DNA from: Isochrysis galbana
Taxonomy: Eukaryota > Haptophyta > Isochrysidales > Isochrysidaceae
NCBI GenBank assembly: GCA_018136815.1
Contig: CM030940.1
Location: 653,418-717,417, forward strand
Length of the DNA stretch: 64,000 nt
Direction of reading: 5' to 3'
The position numbers were made by a program, and so were the translations under genes. How positions within the stretch are numbered: the first letter of the stretch is position 1; each line of letters begins with the position of its first letter. This document shows positions 22,701 through 33,659 of this stretch, piece after piece. The notes beneath the pieces are model-generated. The model searched no databases and was not told the origin of the DNA. It saw only the letters and a program-made list of their open reading frames with translations.

Positions 22701-25700
22701 GGAGTGCCGACCGAGAGACGACGAAGTTGTGCCCGGATTAGTATTGACATGGACTCTAGCAAGGGCAGCGGGCGACAAGAGGGCAGCAACGGGCACTTGG
22801 CAAGCAGGGAGAAGAGTGCTCTGGAACAACGCGACGCCGGCGCCGGGGAACTGCACGACTTGTTGCCACACGTCGCCGCCGATCCGGAGGGCGCCACTCG
22901 CCACAACGGATCCAGACCGACCAGGAAGGACATTGATGCCCATTGCGGTATTGGTGAGCACCAGCATTCCACAAGTTGCAACACACCACCTGCAAGGCTG
23001 CAAACACCTGACGTGCTCAATACGAACCATCCCCCAGAAGAGACGGCGATGCCCGTGACGGTCATGTGGTCACCACAGAGGTTATCTTGCTCAGATCAGG
23101 AGGAGGCGATCGCTGCATCGACAACGGCGTGCGTTGATGTGCTAATCAGCAACTCGCTTGTGGAGGGAACCGACGTGCCGGTGCTGGCCACACCGGCCGA
23201 GCTTGGTGTGGGTGACATGCAAGAGGAAGTGACAACACTCGTCGAGGTGGCTGTGGGTGGCCAGTTGGGGGTGGTGACAACACCCGCCGAGGTGGCTGTG
23301 GGTGGCCAACAGAGGGAAGTATCAACACCTACTGAGATGGGCGAGGGAGATAAGCATAGGGTAGAGACGCAGGCGGCAGATTTTGAGGGCACAGTGTCGA
23401 GCCCGATCGCCTCATCTCGGACGGACTGTGCCTCAAGAGTGGCGGCAACGCGCGCCGTATTCGAGGGGCTGGCACTAGATGGCTGCGGGGGAGTGTCCGT
23501 CAAGCGTAGGGACACGCCTTTTGGGTCCTGCGCCGGTGCGCTCTCGGTGGTCGCAACACACCACGATGAGGTGGCGCCCTGCGCAGAGTTCGGCGATTGC
23601 GGAGCGATTCATGGCCACGATGCGAGCTCGTCTGAGGTGATGCCAACGGCGAGTAGTGATGGGACCACGGAAATTTTCGTGGAGGCCACGCGGGCACCCA
23701 ACCAAGATCAGCATGCTAGCGAGCCGCTTGGAAAAGCATGTGATTCGGTTGGAGTGGAAGAGGCGCCACTTGAGATGACACGAGAGATAGGCGGGGTCGA
23801 TAACTCATTGGAGGAAGTAGAGGAGGCATCATATGTACTATCAGTCCAAGTCACACCCGTCGTCGATCCAGCGGATGGCCTGGTTACAAAAGTGCCATCT
23901 AAGACGGCCGTCAACGACACCGTAGGCGTGCCGGGATTTGGCTCTTCTTCACCAAGCATGTCCGGCTCACCACAATTGTCTAGTCAAGGGAGCCCTACGA
24001 GCCTCTCTCCTAAAGCAGCTCGGAGCGTGGGAAACCTCCCTAGCACTAGCGATGCATTCGACGGCCCGGAATGTCCGGCTCCTAGCCCCTCAGCTAGGCG
24101 ACCGCTCGTGCCAGGGAAGATCTCACCGAATCCATCGTCTATAGCTGCACCTGAGGCGACGGTTCTCACCTCGGAGGAAGAGGAATCCCAATTCGCACAG
24201 ATGGCTGCCGAGGTCAGTGCCGACATAGCCGGGACATGGGATGCCTCTGCAGCGGCAGCGGCGAGGGAGTCGGCAGCAGAGGCGCGCCTAATGCGCGCAG
24301 CGGCCCTCAACTCCGGCTCTACAGATCCGATTCCCAATCATTTGGTTTCGTGTGCGCCATTCAATCAAGGGCTGAGATTTGCCCCAGTCGCTCAAGATGA
24401 TGTCGCTTGCATACCAGCCGCGTCACTACCGGTCTCACCTTCCCTGAGCCCCGAGGAAGGCGACGCATTCTTGATAGGGGATTCGAGCGCGTATGCGGTG
24501 CATCTCGCCATCGGCTCCTCGACAGACGGCGACGTTTCAGCGGTCGCATCGCCGAGATTCGACCCCAACGGTGTCCCAGATGAGGCTGAACCTGACCGAG
24601 TCCAGCATGACGGAACCCGTGCCCCAAGTCCGGACACGACCGCTTCCCGAGAGTCGAACTCCGACCAAAATCAAACAAGCAGCGGCGAGCTGACTGGTGA
24701 CCCCCAGTCGGCACAAGGAGACGTCGCTCCCGAAGTTGGGTGTCCATGCGCTGCGACCCCGCAAATCGAAGTAGAGAGCAGTGGGGCAGAGGCTGCAAGC
24801 GGTGCAGCCAATGACCAATGGTACCATGTGGAAAGCGATGCTCGTTGCTCTGTTTGCCGCAACGCACACCAGTGGCTGAGTAGTGCATCATCTCCGCGCC
24901 TTTGCAGCTCGCTCGGCTCGCCGACCGAGTCTGACCGATCCGGATGTTGGCCGTCGCTTGCGACCTCGCTCGCAGACGTCCGTTCACGCCTCCACGAAGC
25001 ATACAATGTTGCTCCAGAGAGATTTATGTTGCCAGCAAGTCTGGAGACCAAGGAGAAGCCTGTAGACGCGCCGAGTTCTCACGTCATACCCGAGGCACCT
25101 AGCCGAGATGCTACCGTCGCCCTGGATCACATTGACGGTGGCGTGCACCTGAGCGAGACGTCCTCTGCAATAGCAACAACACAGGTGGATCACATCAGTA
25201 CCGGAACAGGTGAGCAGGTTGGGAGCATGCAAGGTCGCTTTGCGCCCGCCCAAGAAGGCACGGCCAACTACGCCGGTGCAGATAGAAGTCCAGATGCCCT
25301 GCGAGCTAGCAGCTCATGTCCGCGTTCACTCTTGGCGCGCGACTACTCGCTGCAGCCGTCGGTCATTCCAACTGCGGCGGTCGAAGCGCTTCTTGCCTCG
25401 CGTGACGCCCAGTGGCGAGCTCAGCTCGAAGCCGTGCAAGCGGAGTCGGAACAACGCCTCGAACGGCGGGAAGCAGCGGTCCGCGCTGCTGCGGCGCGCG
25501 AGTGGCAGCACAAGATGGTCTGCGCCGTCTTGGCTTCACGCGGGTGTGCCGACGCTGACACGGTCGGTGGAACTAGGGCTAGAAATAGCGGAAGCCTCTC
25601 ATCGGGGAGCCGGGCCGCTTCGATAGCCGATTGGGACCCACCCATCCGTCCCCCGAAAGCGTGGGGTGCCTGCGGCGACGGGACAGCCGCACCATCTCCG

Positions 25701-26210
25701 CATACTCCGGCCGTTGCAGTCGCATATGCCGAGGAAGCAGGAGCTCATCGCGAGGGCGCATGCTCCCGAGCGAGCAGTCCACCGCGCGTGCTGCGACGGC
25801 CGCCTACTTCCAACGCGAATTCCAACGACATGTCGCCAGTGCCGGCACCTCATAGCGACGGGAAGCGTCGCTTTGCGCCGCGGCGCCTCGAGGCTGCGAG
25901 AGTACGCATCGCACCCACTGCTGGCTCGACCCCGCTTTCTGTGCCGCCTTCATCCGCCGGGCGCCTGGCACTGCTTGCCGACCTGAATCGAATGATTGCG
26001 ACGCAAGCGAAGCTGCAGCGTGAGCAAGAGGAAGCTCAGCCAGAGCCCGTCCTCGTCGCTGCCGCTGCGGCGGCTGCGGCGGCTGTGGTGCGAGATGCCG
26101 ACAGCTCTTCCCGGCTCGTGGGGGGTCGTACGATATCCACGCCGCCAGGTGGGAAGGCGGCCATAGCGATGCTCAGACGGCCGCCTGCGCACGACCTCAA
26201 TTTCGACTGA
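19704..26210 (+). CDS. Large serine/threonine protein kinase
   Basis: Predicted 1,926 residues from exons 19704-20786, 21009-21170, 21373-21591, 21730-22113, 22278-26210 (TGA), all joined in phase 0. The N-terminus (residues about 75-255) has five imperfect repeats of about 36 residues with the core SRTGSWRSLARRAKxAETP. The kinase domain spans about 331-680: LGQGRTAMVY glycine loop, VALK lysine (361), HLDIKLEN catalytic loop (456), DLG instead of DFG (495), VYMAPEV (519), DCWSLG, and HPWF at the end. The ~1,250-residue tail is acidic and Ser/Ala-rich, with a 15-16-residue tandem repeat (nt 23180-23350) and a coiled-coil-like segment (nt 25370-25510). All core catalytic residues are present, so an active kinase is likely. 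Substrate and pathway unknown. The third intron is a tentative GC-AG intron. Confidence 0.85.
20787..21008 (+). other. Kinase intron 1
   Basis: 222-bp GT-AG phase-0 intron (gtgagg ... atgcacag); joins CVALK|SFDHDVLARD. Confidence 0.75.
21171..21372 (+). other. Kinase intron 2
   Basis: 202-bp phase-0 intron (gtgcga ... acccccag); joins IITQHME|GGDLLEPIL, the kinase hinge region. Confidence 0.85.
21592..21729 (+). other. Kinase intron 3, candidate GC-AG
   Basis: 138 bp, donor GAG|GCGAGT and acceptor cggcctag, phase 0; joins WLRE|ARIRLVDLGSA. The donor begins GC rather than GT. An alternative GT at 21542 would give the wrong phase for this acceptor. Confidence 0.5.
22114..22277 (+). other. Kinase intron 4
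   Basis: 164-bp phase-0 GT-AG intron (gtgagc ... gctgtag); joins YVMLSAR|APWNQRLPD, fitting the kinase C-lobe. Confidence 0.8.
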
Positions 26211-26732
26211 TCGACAAGCCTGAGATGAGGGTCTAGGCTAGATGCCTAGCACTCCAACGATGTGCATTGCAATGGCCAGTCCTCCCCTCTCGGTGCGTCG
26301 GTGCGAGTGTTTGGACTCCTCTGCTAACCGGTTGATCACGGGAACTGACCACCCGCCAAATACAGCCGGTGGTTGTGGCTCCCCACACTCTGCACCTGAT
26401 CGTTATCGTTGTCGCATGGGAGGTTGTTCATGATGGATTTGTTCGCCACGTAATCGCGAGTCATCTCGTGCTCACACTACACATTCGCCATTGCGACATG
26501 GCATGGCCGTCACTGTTCTGGCGTTTGCCCCCACCTCTAACACCACTCTCACGCGTATGTTTCCATGCAACGATCCGAAGCCCTCCTTCTTCCATGACGA
26601 ATTGTAAAATGTTATGAAAATTAGTAGTCCCTTAAGCTTGTTCCTTCGGGGGAGGGGAGGGGGACATCGGCGAAGCATGCAGTCTCCTGTAGGCATGGCA
26701 TTGGCCAGCACACGTATTATTTGTACTACTGG
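26211..26732. other. Kinase 3' flank
   Basis: Nothing coding is recognised between the kinase stop and the hairpin at 26733. Confidence 0.5.
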
Positions 26733-28030
26733 AACTAAGTTTATACTTAGACGCGATGGAGCGCGCCGACGCGACTCCCCTCTCCTTCGGGCCCCCCGCC
26801 GAGGGCGCCCCCCCAGTGCCCATGGAGCAGCCGCTGTCGAAGCGGCCGCGTCCGCCCACTGAGGCCGAGCAGGTGCGTGCGACTCCGGTCGCGCCACACG
26901 GCCCGTGGCCCCGGCCACATCACCCATGGCAGCCATGCTGGCCTCCCCCATGGGAGGCAACATGCTGCTGGTTGCACCCCTACAGTGTCAGGCTCCAGCA
27001 GCCACCCCTCCATTGGGCATGCCTTATGGCAGAGGCCCCTCCCGCCCTGGCAAGGGCCGCGCTGCTCCAGCGGCACGGCCCGAGGCCGGGTGGCCCCTAT
27101 GGGCACCACATCCACTCCACCACAACGTACAACACACTCTCCAGAGAAATCCTCCCATACACAGCACACCGCACGCATGTGGCACGAACATACGACCCCC
27201 CTGGGGGGAACCAGAGCAAAGTGACACTGCCCACTGCCCTCACCCGCACGACGCTGAGCACGGACGCCCCCCACCACACCTCACAGGACCAAGACTCAGA
27301 CGAAGACAACAACATCATAGACTCAGACTCCACCTTCGAACTCTCATTCCACTAGGCCGGAGACATCATAATCCAGGACACGACGGTGTACGCCGCCATC
27401 GTCGAACTTCTCCTAGAACTCGAGGGAGTCGACCCCGAGCCAGACTTCTGGGCCCGCTCGGCGAGGGGCCCGTGGCACATAGCGGTCAACGAGGACTGCG
27501 CGCAACAATTCAAGGCCAAATACGGCGACCACACCATCATTCGCGCCCTGGGCCAAGACATCCCCGTGCGCATCCACGTGGACTCCATCGAAGAGAAACT
27601 CAACAAGAAAGCACCTCCTCGCGCAAGGCCCTCTACGAGGCGCTCCAAGACGTTGCGGCCCACGTCGTGGTCGAAGCGGACGGCCTCGCGCAAGCATCGA
27701 AAATCACTTTAAGCTCGCTCGTCAAAGCAGTTGAGGCACAAGGCCTCACTTTCTTAAAGGGGAATCGCGAGCGCATGAAGCTCGAGGGTGAGTCCGGCAC
27801 CTTTGTGTCGAAAGTGGCCCACTCTACCCGCTGGCACCTCTATGTCTCCGCAGCGCAAGGCACCTTCCTTTCGGGCAACTTCCCGCGCAAGATCGTACTC
27901 AACATCGACAACAAAACGGTGCCGGTCAACTACGCCATTCGGGCGTGCAAACCGATCGCGATGCCCCCAAACATCCAATCGCCTCACAAGCTCATGATAC
28001 ACGGAAGCACCAAAGGGTGCAAAGGCTGGC
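26733..28030 (+). mobile_element. LINE 5' part: hairpin, proline-rich leader ORF, conserved ORF domain
   Basis: Hairpin AACTAAGTTTATACTTAG at 26733-26750, then ATG at 26756 and an open frame (MERADATPLSFGPPAEG ... KRPRPPTEAEQV ...) rich in Pro with a basic KRPRP patch. It stops at a TAG (27353-27355), but the same frame continues to 27712 with TVYAAIVELLLELEGV, DFWARSARGPWHIAV and SIEEKLNKKAPP, which align with the LINE fragment at 3917-4999. A frameshift near 27610 then leads into SLVKAVEAQGLTFLKGN ... IHGSTKGCKGW ending at 28027. Zinc fingers and endonuclease are missing: the copy is broken by an inverted repeat D from about 28035. This is the only copy here that ties the hairpin/ATG leader to the conserved LINE ORF domain. 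Confidence 0.65.
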
Positions 28031-28034
28031 GCCC

Positions 28035-28161
28035 TGAGGTAGCCCTAGGTGCGCAGGGTCGGTGCTCAGTGCGTGCACTGGAGGGGGAACAAATATCGAG
28101 GGGAGGGGGCAGTGCGCAGTGCCCCCTCCCCGGTATCTCTCGGACACCCGGCTCGTCAGGC
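28035..28161 (-). repeat. Repeat D, inverted copy, left half
   Basis: Reverse complement of the module at 16795-16880 and 57815-57920 (GTGTCCGAG, CCCCTCGATATTTGTCC, CAGTGCACGCAC). It continues after an insertion at 28546-28640. Confidence 0.75.
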
Positions 28162-28545
28162 AAAAAAAAAACATCTGAAGATTCTGGGCTATACACCTAC
28201 CGTCTACAGGACCGTCCATCTCTATTTCCATCGCCCTTATATCTTCCCTCCCTCCACCTCCTCCCCTGCCCCCCTTCTTTCCTTTTTCTTTGGTTTCCGG
28301 GGTCCGGCCTCGGTGCACTACCTGAGGCCTGGTTGGAGTGTGGGGTCCGGGCAGGCCTTTTGGTCTTTTTCTCTCGTATCTCACGTCCTCCCGGCCGTGT
28401 TTTGGTGGTTGGGTCCCGTCTAGATCGCAGTGCCTCTAGTGGTGCCCTCCCTTGCTTGTTGTATCCGTGGTTTATTCGTCTCCGTTGCCCCGCTCCTCTC
28501 GGTCTCTTCGACAGCGTGTGCGATCCTCAGCTTGGTGGCTAGCTC
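28162..28545. mobile_element. 384-bp insertion (repeat C) with 15-bp target site duplication
   Basis: Begins with ten A, then CATCTGAAGATTC and a C/T-rich stretch with GGTTTCCGGGGTCCGG, and ends GGTGGCTAGCTC on the plus strand. It is flanked by perfect CCCGGCTCGTCAGGC at 28147-28161 and 28546-28560. Related sequences uninterrupted at this point exist at 16789-16812 and 57807-57830. On the minus strand it ends GAATCTTCAGATG plus a T tract, which resembles a Pol III-type terminus. No coding capacity is evident, so it is non-autonomous. Other copies: 36985-37138, 61480-61693, 61960-62172 (opposite strand) and 57290-57450. Confidence 0.8.
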
Positions 28546-28640
28546 CCCGGCTCGTCAGGCATGGCGGAATTCCGGGACTTACTTAGCTGGTGGGGTTGGC
28601 TAGGATATAACATTGCTATTATTTTATTACAGTTATAGAA
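28546..28640 (-). repeat. Repeat D, inverted copy, right half
   Basis: ATGGCGGAATTCCGGG ... GGTTGGCTAGGATATAAC is the reverse complement of 16727-16798 and 57752-57813; it is the other half of the interrupted module. Confidence 0.75.
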
Positions 28641-28953
28641 GTTGAAATAGCTGTTTGACCGCCCTTTTGAATCTTCCGAATTTTTTTTCAAGATGAGTGT
28701 TTTCTTCTCCATTTCATACTCTTGCGCTCCCATAATCCATAATCCTACCACACTTCATACTGCCCTAACTAAGCTCGTTAAATGCGCCAACACAACGCTC
28801 CGCATTTGTACATGCCACATGCCTATGCTAGCGGCTAGCCTCTATTTGCTCAACTTTGCTCCTTAGATTCGCTAAGGCCAAGCATGGTATGCAATGGTGT
28901 GTTCAAATTCTTCAGCTTATGCCCGCCCTGCGGCGCTCTCCTCTCGCAACCCG

Positions 28954-31900
28954 CTAGTGCAAGTCCTCGCAAAGAGCCTGCCGCAATCTCTGGCACGGTG
29001 CAAATTCTGCACCCGCGCCGTGTCGAAACGCAATGGACGCGTCGACACGTTCCGTCATTTCCAGCAACACGCTGCACCATTCGCTCGCGAAGGGATGCGC
29101 GCCCTCCACATGGCTATTAGCTGAAACGCCGAGCTGCGAGACTGGGAGCTCGCCACAGTCGGAGACGGGGAACGAGCTGCCTACCGATTTGTCATGAGAA
29201 GACCCTGCGGCGCGGAGTCGAGTCGACGACCCGGCTTGCACATCGAGAGAGTTCCGCGAACGAATTCGGGAGGGTGAGGAGTCGGGTACGTGCTGCTGTG
29301 GCTCCTCCGCGGCATGTTGTGGACCAAAATCGCCCCAAGAGGATGTAATCGATCTAGCGCCCCACATCTTCCGTGCAAAAATGGTGAAGAAGTCCATCAT
29401 GTACCCAAGATCCTCAAGCCCACCCCCATTCACAAGGGCGAGCGCGTAGCGATATATCGCAGACGGCTCAGGAGCGGCGCCTTCCTGAAGTAATTGAGCC
29501 ATCTCACGGCGTCCCGCCATCCAGTTGTCTATTGAGACCGATGCAGCCGGACAGCGCGCCGCGATCACAGGCATTGCGCTGGCGTCGCCTTCGAGTGCGG
29601 GATGGCTAACATCTGCTTGCCCACCGACGTCTGACTGAACGGGCATTCTCGAGGGTCCAAGAGTGCTCACACAAGATCGGGGTATGGTGCCGAACCCCCC
29701 AAGACGCTCCGCATTTACTATGGGGCGCTCGGCAGTGCCGATGTAGTCATAATCTGAGGCACCCATAGGCGCATCAGCTCCGCCTGTGGTACTTCTCGCG
29801 GGCGTCGAGCGAAAGGCTGAGCTCGACACCATATGCGAAGTCTTTCGGCCGGCACGTTTCGTGGCCCGACCCCGCTTCCCACCCCGTGCTACATTGCGAC
29901 CGGAACCTCGAGGAGGGGGTGCTGATGCGCTGCTCGGGACGCGCACGCTAGAGGTAACCCTCTCGCTGGCCCTTCCCTCGGCAACTACAGCTGCCGTGGC
30001 GCTCCGCACTGCGGGAGAAATGTTCGCACTCGCATCCATCAGGGCATATCTACTCGGTCGCAGTGAAGCACACATGGCGCATTGCAAGTGTTGGATGACG
30101 TTCACGTAGGTGCACACCTCGCACGACCAGCCACCATCATCGAGATCCAGGTCGGTGTCGTTTTCAGCTTGCTGTAGAGGTGAGTCGTGAGGAAACCTCA
30201 TGATGCAGGTCGCATCTTTGGCGTACGAGGGGTTATGGCTAGACGCATTGCTGGGCAATCCAGCGGCTGACGTTGAATCAAGGTGATGTGAGGATGCAAC
30301 AGCACACCTCTCTGCCGTATGGGCACGCTGATAAGTGAAACATCCAGCCAGACCGTTGCCGGACGCTGTAGACCGCGCTTCCACCGATGTCGTCGGCATA
30401 TCAGTCATGCTTAAGGCAGAAGGAACACCGCCTGTATTGTATCCATCCCGTCTCGAATAGTTCACCTCCTCCTCTCCCGGCAAGTCACCACCAGCTACTA
30501 GACCGTCGCCTAGTCGCTGAGCATCCAGACCCGCCTTGTCACAACATTCGCAACAACGCCGAGCACGCAGTGGTAGCCCTACTGTCCTAGTGACCACAGA
30601 CTTTCCGCGGACCGCCGCCCTGCCCGCGCTCAAGATGTCTCGAGCGCGCACGGCCGCGGCTACGGCTGGCATGATGTCTCTTCTAAGGCCAGCCTCATCA
30701 GTGCCAAGGTCTGCTAGAGGCTGCGCAGCCACGGCGTCGCGTGTTCCTCTTGCCAATAGGCGATCTACTTGCCCACACTTCTCAACACCAATCTTGCTTA
30801 GGAGTACCAGCTCAGTGGGAAGCAAGCGCGGCAAGAGTGCTGTGATGGGCATAGCCGCCACCGCCAGCTCCTCATCCACCGAGCTCCGCACCCACACCAC
30901 ACCGTCGCCGTCCACCGTGCTGCAACTCCATGTTGCGCCGAGAGGTGAGTCTGCATGGTTGTGGTGCTCCCTCCTTTCGGACACGCGACCATCCAAGAAT
31001 GCACGGGCGCATGGACCCTTGCCTTCCACTGGACAAGTTCGCCGGAATAGGAGGGCATCAAGAGCCATTCGTGATGCGACTCGCGCAAACGTGATGGAGC
31101 TTCCCGCCCCGATGGCGCAAACAGCGTCAACTGGACAGTGAGATTTCCCGTCGCCTCCTAGGCTTGTAGCGCTATCAACATGGGGATCGGTGGCACCGTC
31201 TGTGTGAGGCATGTCAAGCATGCTTGCAATAGCGTGCAAGGCGTGGGTGTGCGCTCCTTGCAACAACGCAAGCAATTCGCTCGGCCGCATCATCCCACTA
31301 GGTGGCGGCTCCGGAGTTTCCGCCGTGTCCGTGGTGTACACACGCAATGGTGCTTGAGAGATCATCTCACCGTCCGCAAATTGGTGGAGACGGAGGTGGA
31401 CCGGGAGTCGTGACGCCCACGCCTCTAGAACTTCTGTGCGTACCTCGAGCGGCAAGAAAGGTTGCGCACGCAGCGACACCCACACCTCCGAGTATTGCAC
31501 ATAGGCGTTCGGCTTCACTGCATTCTCGGGAGCGACGGAGAGCTCCTCAGCTTCGATTGGAGTCAACCCGTGCCTTCCGCCAGTTTCTGTACTTCCGGGT
31601 TGCAGACCCGGCTCTGCCTCTAGCCGGCTCTGCACCCCAGCGCTTGCAAATGGGCTAGGAGGCAACATCATGCCGTTCGGCGCGTCGCGGTTCGTAGGTG
31701 AAGCCCTCTCGCTCACCCTGCAAACATTGTGGTCCATAGCTATGGGTGATTCGACGGAGTCATTTGCCGCTGATCCATTGCAGGCCGTACAGCGTGCGGC
31801 TATGGAGTGTCCTCGACCATCTCCCGACTGCTCATCGTCCCCATCTTGAATTGCGGGTGCATCTCTGCATCCACCATTAGCAAATTCGCTAGTTCTAGCC

Positions 31901-32910
31901 CTCGAGGGAGATAGATCGGCGGTGTGGTATCCCACGTGCTGCACGCCCTCGACACCGATGTCGCCATTCCCTCGCGCACCTGCGCCATCACTGCCCATTT
32001 CTCCAACGTCTGCGGCGGAACCAAGATCGGCCTCCTTGCTCACGGTCACGCGAACTGCGCTCCGGACATCATACGCAACCGCCGCACCTACGGGCACAAC
32101 TTCCTCTCTGTTCGCAAGGCTGATCCTGTCACCTCCTGGACTTACCCCCAATGGGCGAGATTCCTTCCCTCTTGCAACGGCCACGCTGCCTTTAGGCTGT
32201 GGCAGGAATGTGTCAAGCTTGCTAGCTGCCTGTGCCCCACCAGACGGACCAAATGCGAGAGTGTGCTGATGAGGGTGCCTCATTTCCGCTGGAGAGAAGC
32301 CCCCCTCTCGCAGCCGGGTCCTCGTGGCATCGCATTGATGTAGCCATTGCTCTGTGACGATGTGGAAGTCGAAGCCAAGTCTCCGGCGCTTTGACATGGC
32401 TCGCACCTAAACACCAAACGCGTCGAAGGTTGAGGGCAATGAACCGATCCGTTGCGTCAAACATGAGCAAAATAGAATGTAGCTCCTCACATGTGGCAGC
32501 CCTGCACCCTGAAGAAACATGCAGGCCGGCATCCCCTCCGCTCCGGCCGCAAACCCTTTTGGCCGCGGACGGCGCTTCACCTTGGAAATGGGAAGCACAT
32601 TCACTACAAAGTGGGTCATGTTTCCCTCTGGGTACTGCGCATACCGACCCCCATGTTTGTGCACCAACTCTGCAAGCGTGTCCTTTGGCACACTCGTGGC
32701 GCCATTCACGTGCACCACGCAGCCCGCAAGCACGCTTGTCTCCACATGGACGCGTGAGGCGTACTGCTCCTCGAGACCGGCTCGCTTGTGCGCCATGTAC
32801 TCACCAAACGACCAGCCGCCACCACCAAACCCGCGAGCACGTTCTTCAGCTGTGCGAGAGTCCTCGCCGGGTAGCCCGCCCGGGAAGCCACCGCGCCCGC
32901 TCGAAGACAT
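28954..32910 (-). CDS. REV1: REV1-like protein: BRCT, degenerate Y-family core, RanBP2 zinc finger, REV1 C-terminal domain
   Basis: REV1 is the translesion deoxycytidyl transferase and scaffold for other bypass polymerases. Two exons: 32910-32581 (ATG) and 32406-28954, phase 0, 1,260 residues (human REV1 1,251). N-terminus: GEYMAHKRAGLEEQY just before a BRCT domain (VHVNGATSVPKDTLAELVHKHGG, continued by FDFHIVTEQWLHQC), a REV1 hallmark. About residue 540: AIGAGSSITFARVASRMA, matching the Y-family palm helix; a following KIGVEKCGQVDRLL fits the HhH segment. A RanBP2 finger (WSCEVC ... CAMC) lies near 867. The C-terminus has NWMAGRREMAQLLQEG ... GGLEDLGYMMDFF and, after an insert, SEWCSVLLEMTERV, like the REV1 C-terminal domain. 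The palm DxDxFF, SYxAR and SxDE motifs are not seen in the frame, so activity is doubtful. Confidence 0.8.
32407..32580 (-). other. REV1-like gene intron
   Basis: 174-bp GT-AG intron on the minus strand (gtgaag at 32580, gtttag ending 32407), phase 0; splicing restores the BRCT domain across NVLPISK|VRAMSKRRR. Confidence 0.85.
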
Positions 32911-33650
32911 TTTCGAAAGCGCAGTCAGATGCTCACAATGGCAAAACAGATGGAGAGGGGGGTAGAGAGGGGAGCTTCCAAGCCGTTAGGAGTAATAAAA
33001 CGGCCCACGCAAGGTACCTTCCGAGGTTCGCCCAAAGGAACGCAAGGAATCTCCGCAAGATACCCGCTGGGCAGAGCAGCAGGTACAACAAGAGAAAGTG
33101 GGGGGCAGAGAGGGAAGCTACAGACACTGTTCGACAAATTGTCTGAAGGAAGTGCCAGTAAAAATGTCTCTTTCGGGCAGCCAGCCAGCTTTCTACCAAA
33201 GATGGGAACAGACACTGGTGAGGAAGAGGAAGAGAGTGCCCAATAGGGTCGGCCAGAGGGCGGGGGAGGGCTGCTGCAACGACCTTCGGGCACTCGGCCA
33301 GTCCACTCCAATGTGGAAGGTGGGGGGAGAGGAAGAATGAGAGGAAGGCGGAGAAGAGACCGACGAGAGTGGGAGGGAGAGATCAAGGGAGGAAGAGGCG
33401 GGTCTGCTGGGAGACCTAAGGGGGAGGCGGCGTGGGCGGGGGTCGGGGGGTGGGGGCGAGGGGGCGAGGGGTGAGGGGTGGGGTGGGGTGGGGGGAGGTC
33501 GGGGGGCGAGGGGGGGTGGGGGGGGGGCACCGCGGCTGCGTCGCTCTGGCAGAGAGAGGCGGCGAGCCTTATTCCCTCTTTCGCTCTCCGCCTCTCTCCC
33601 TCTCCCTTCCTCTCCGTCCCCCGCGCGCGGGCGCGGGAACCCATGGACCA
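32911..33650. promoter_or_regulatory. REV1-like upstream region with G-rich tract
   Basis: No gene recognised. 33410-33530 is a G-rich tract (pyrimidine-rich on the REV1 coding strand), with CT repeats at 33585-33620. Open frames here are composition artefacts. Confidence 0.45.
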
Positions 33651-33659
33651 CCCATTTAC

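Noticed and set aside
24361-25002. 213-codon minus-strand frame inside the kinase tail
   Set aside because: Shadow of the plus-strand exon; no recognisable domain.
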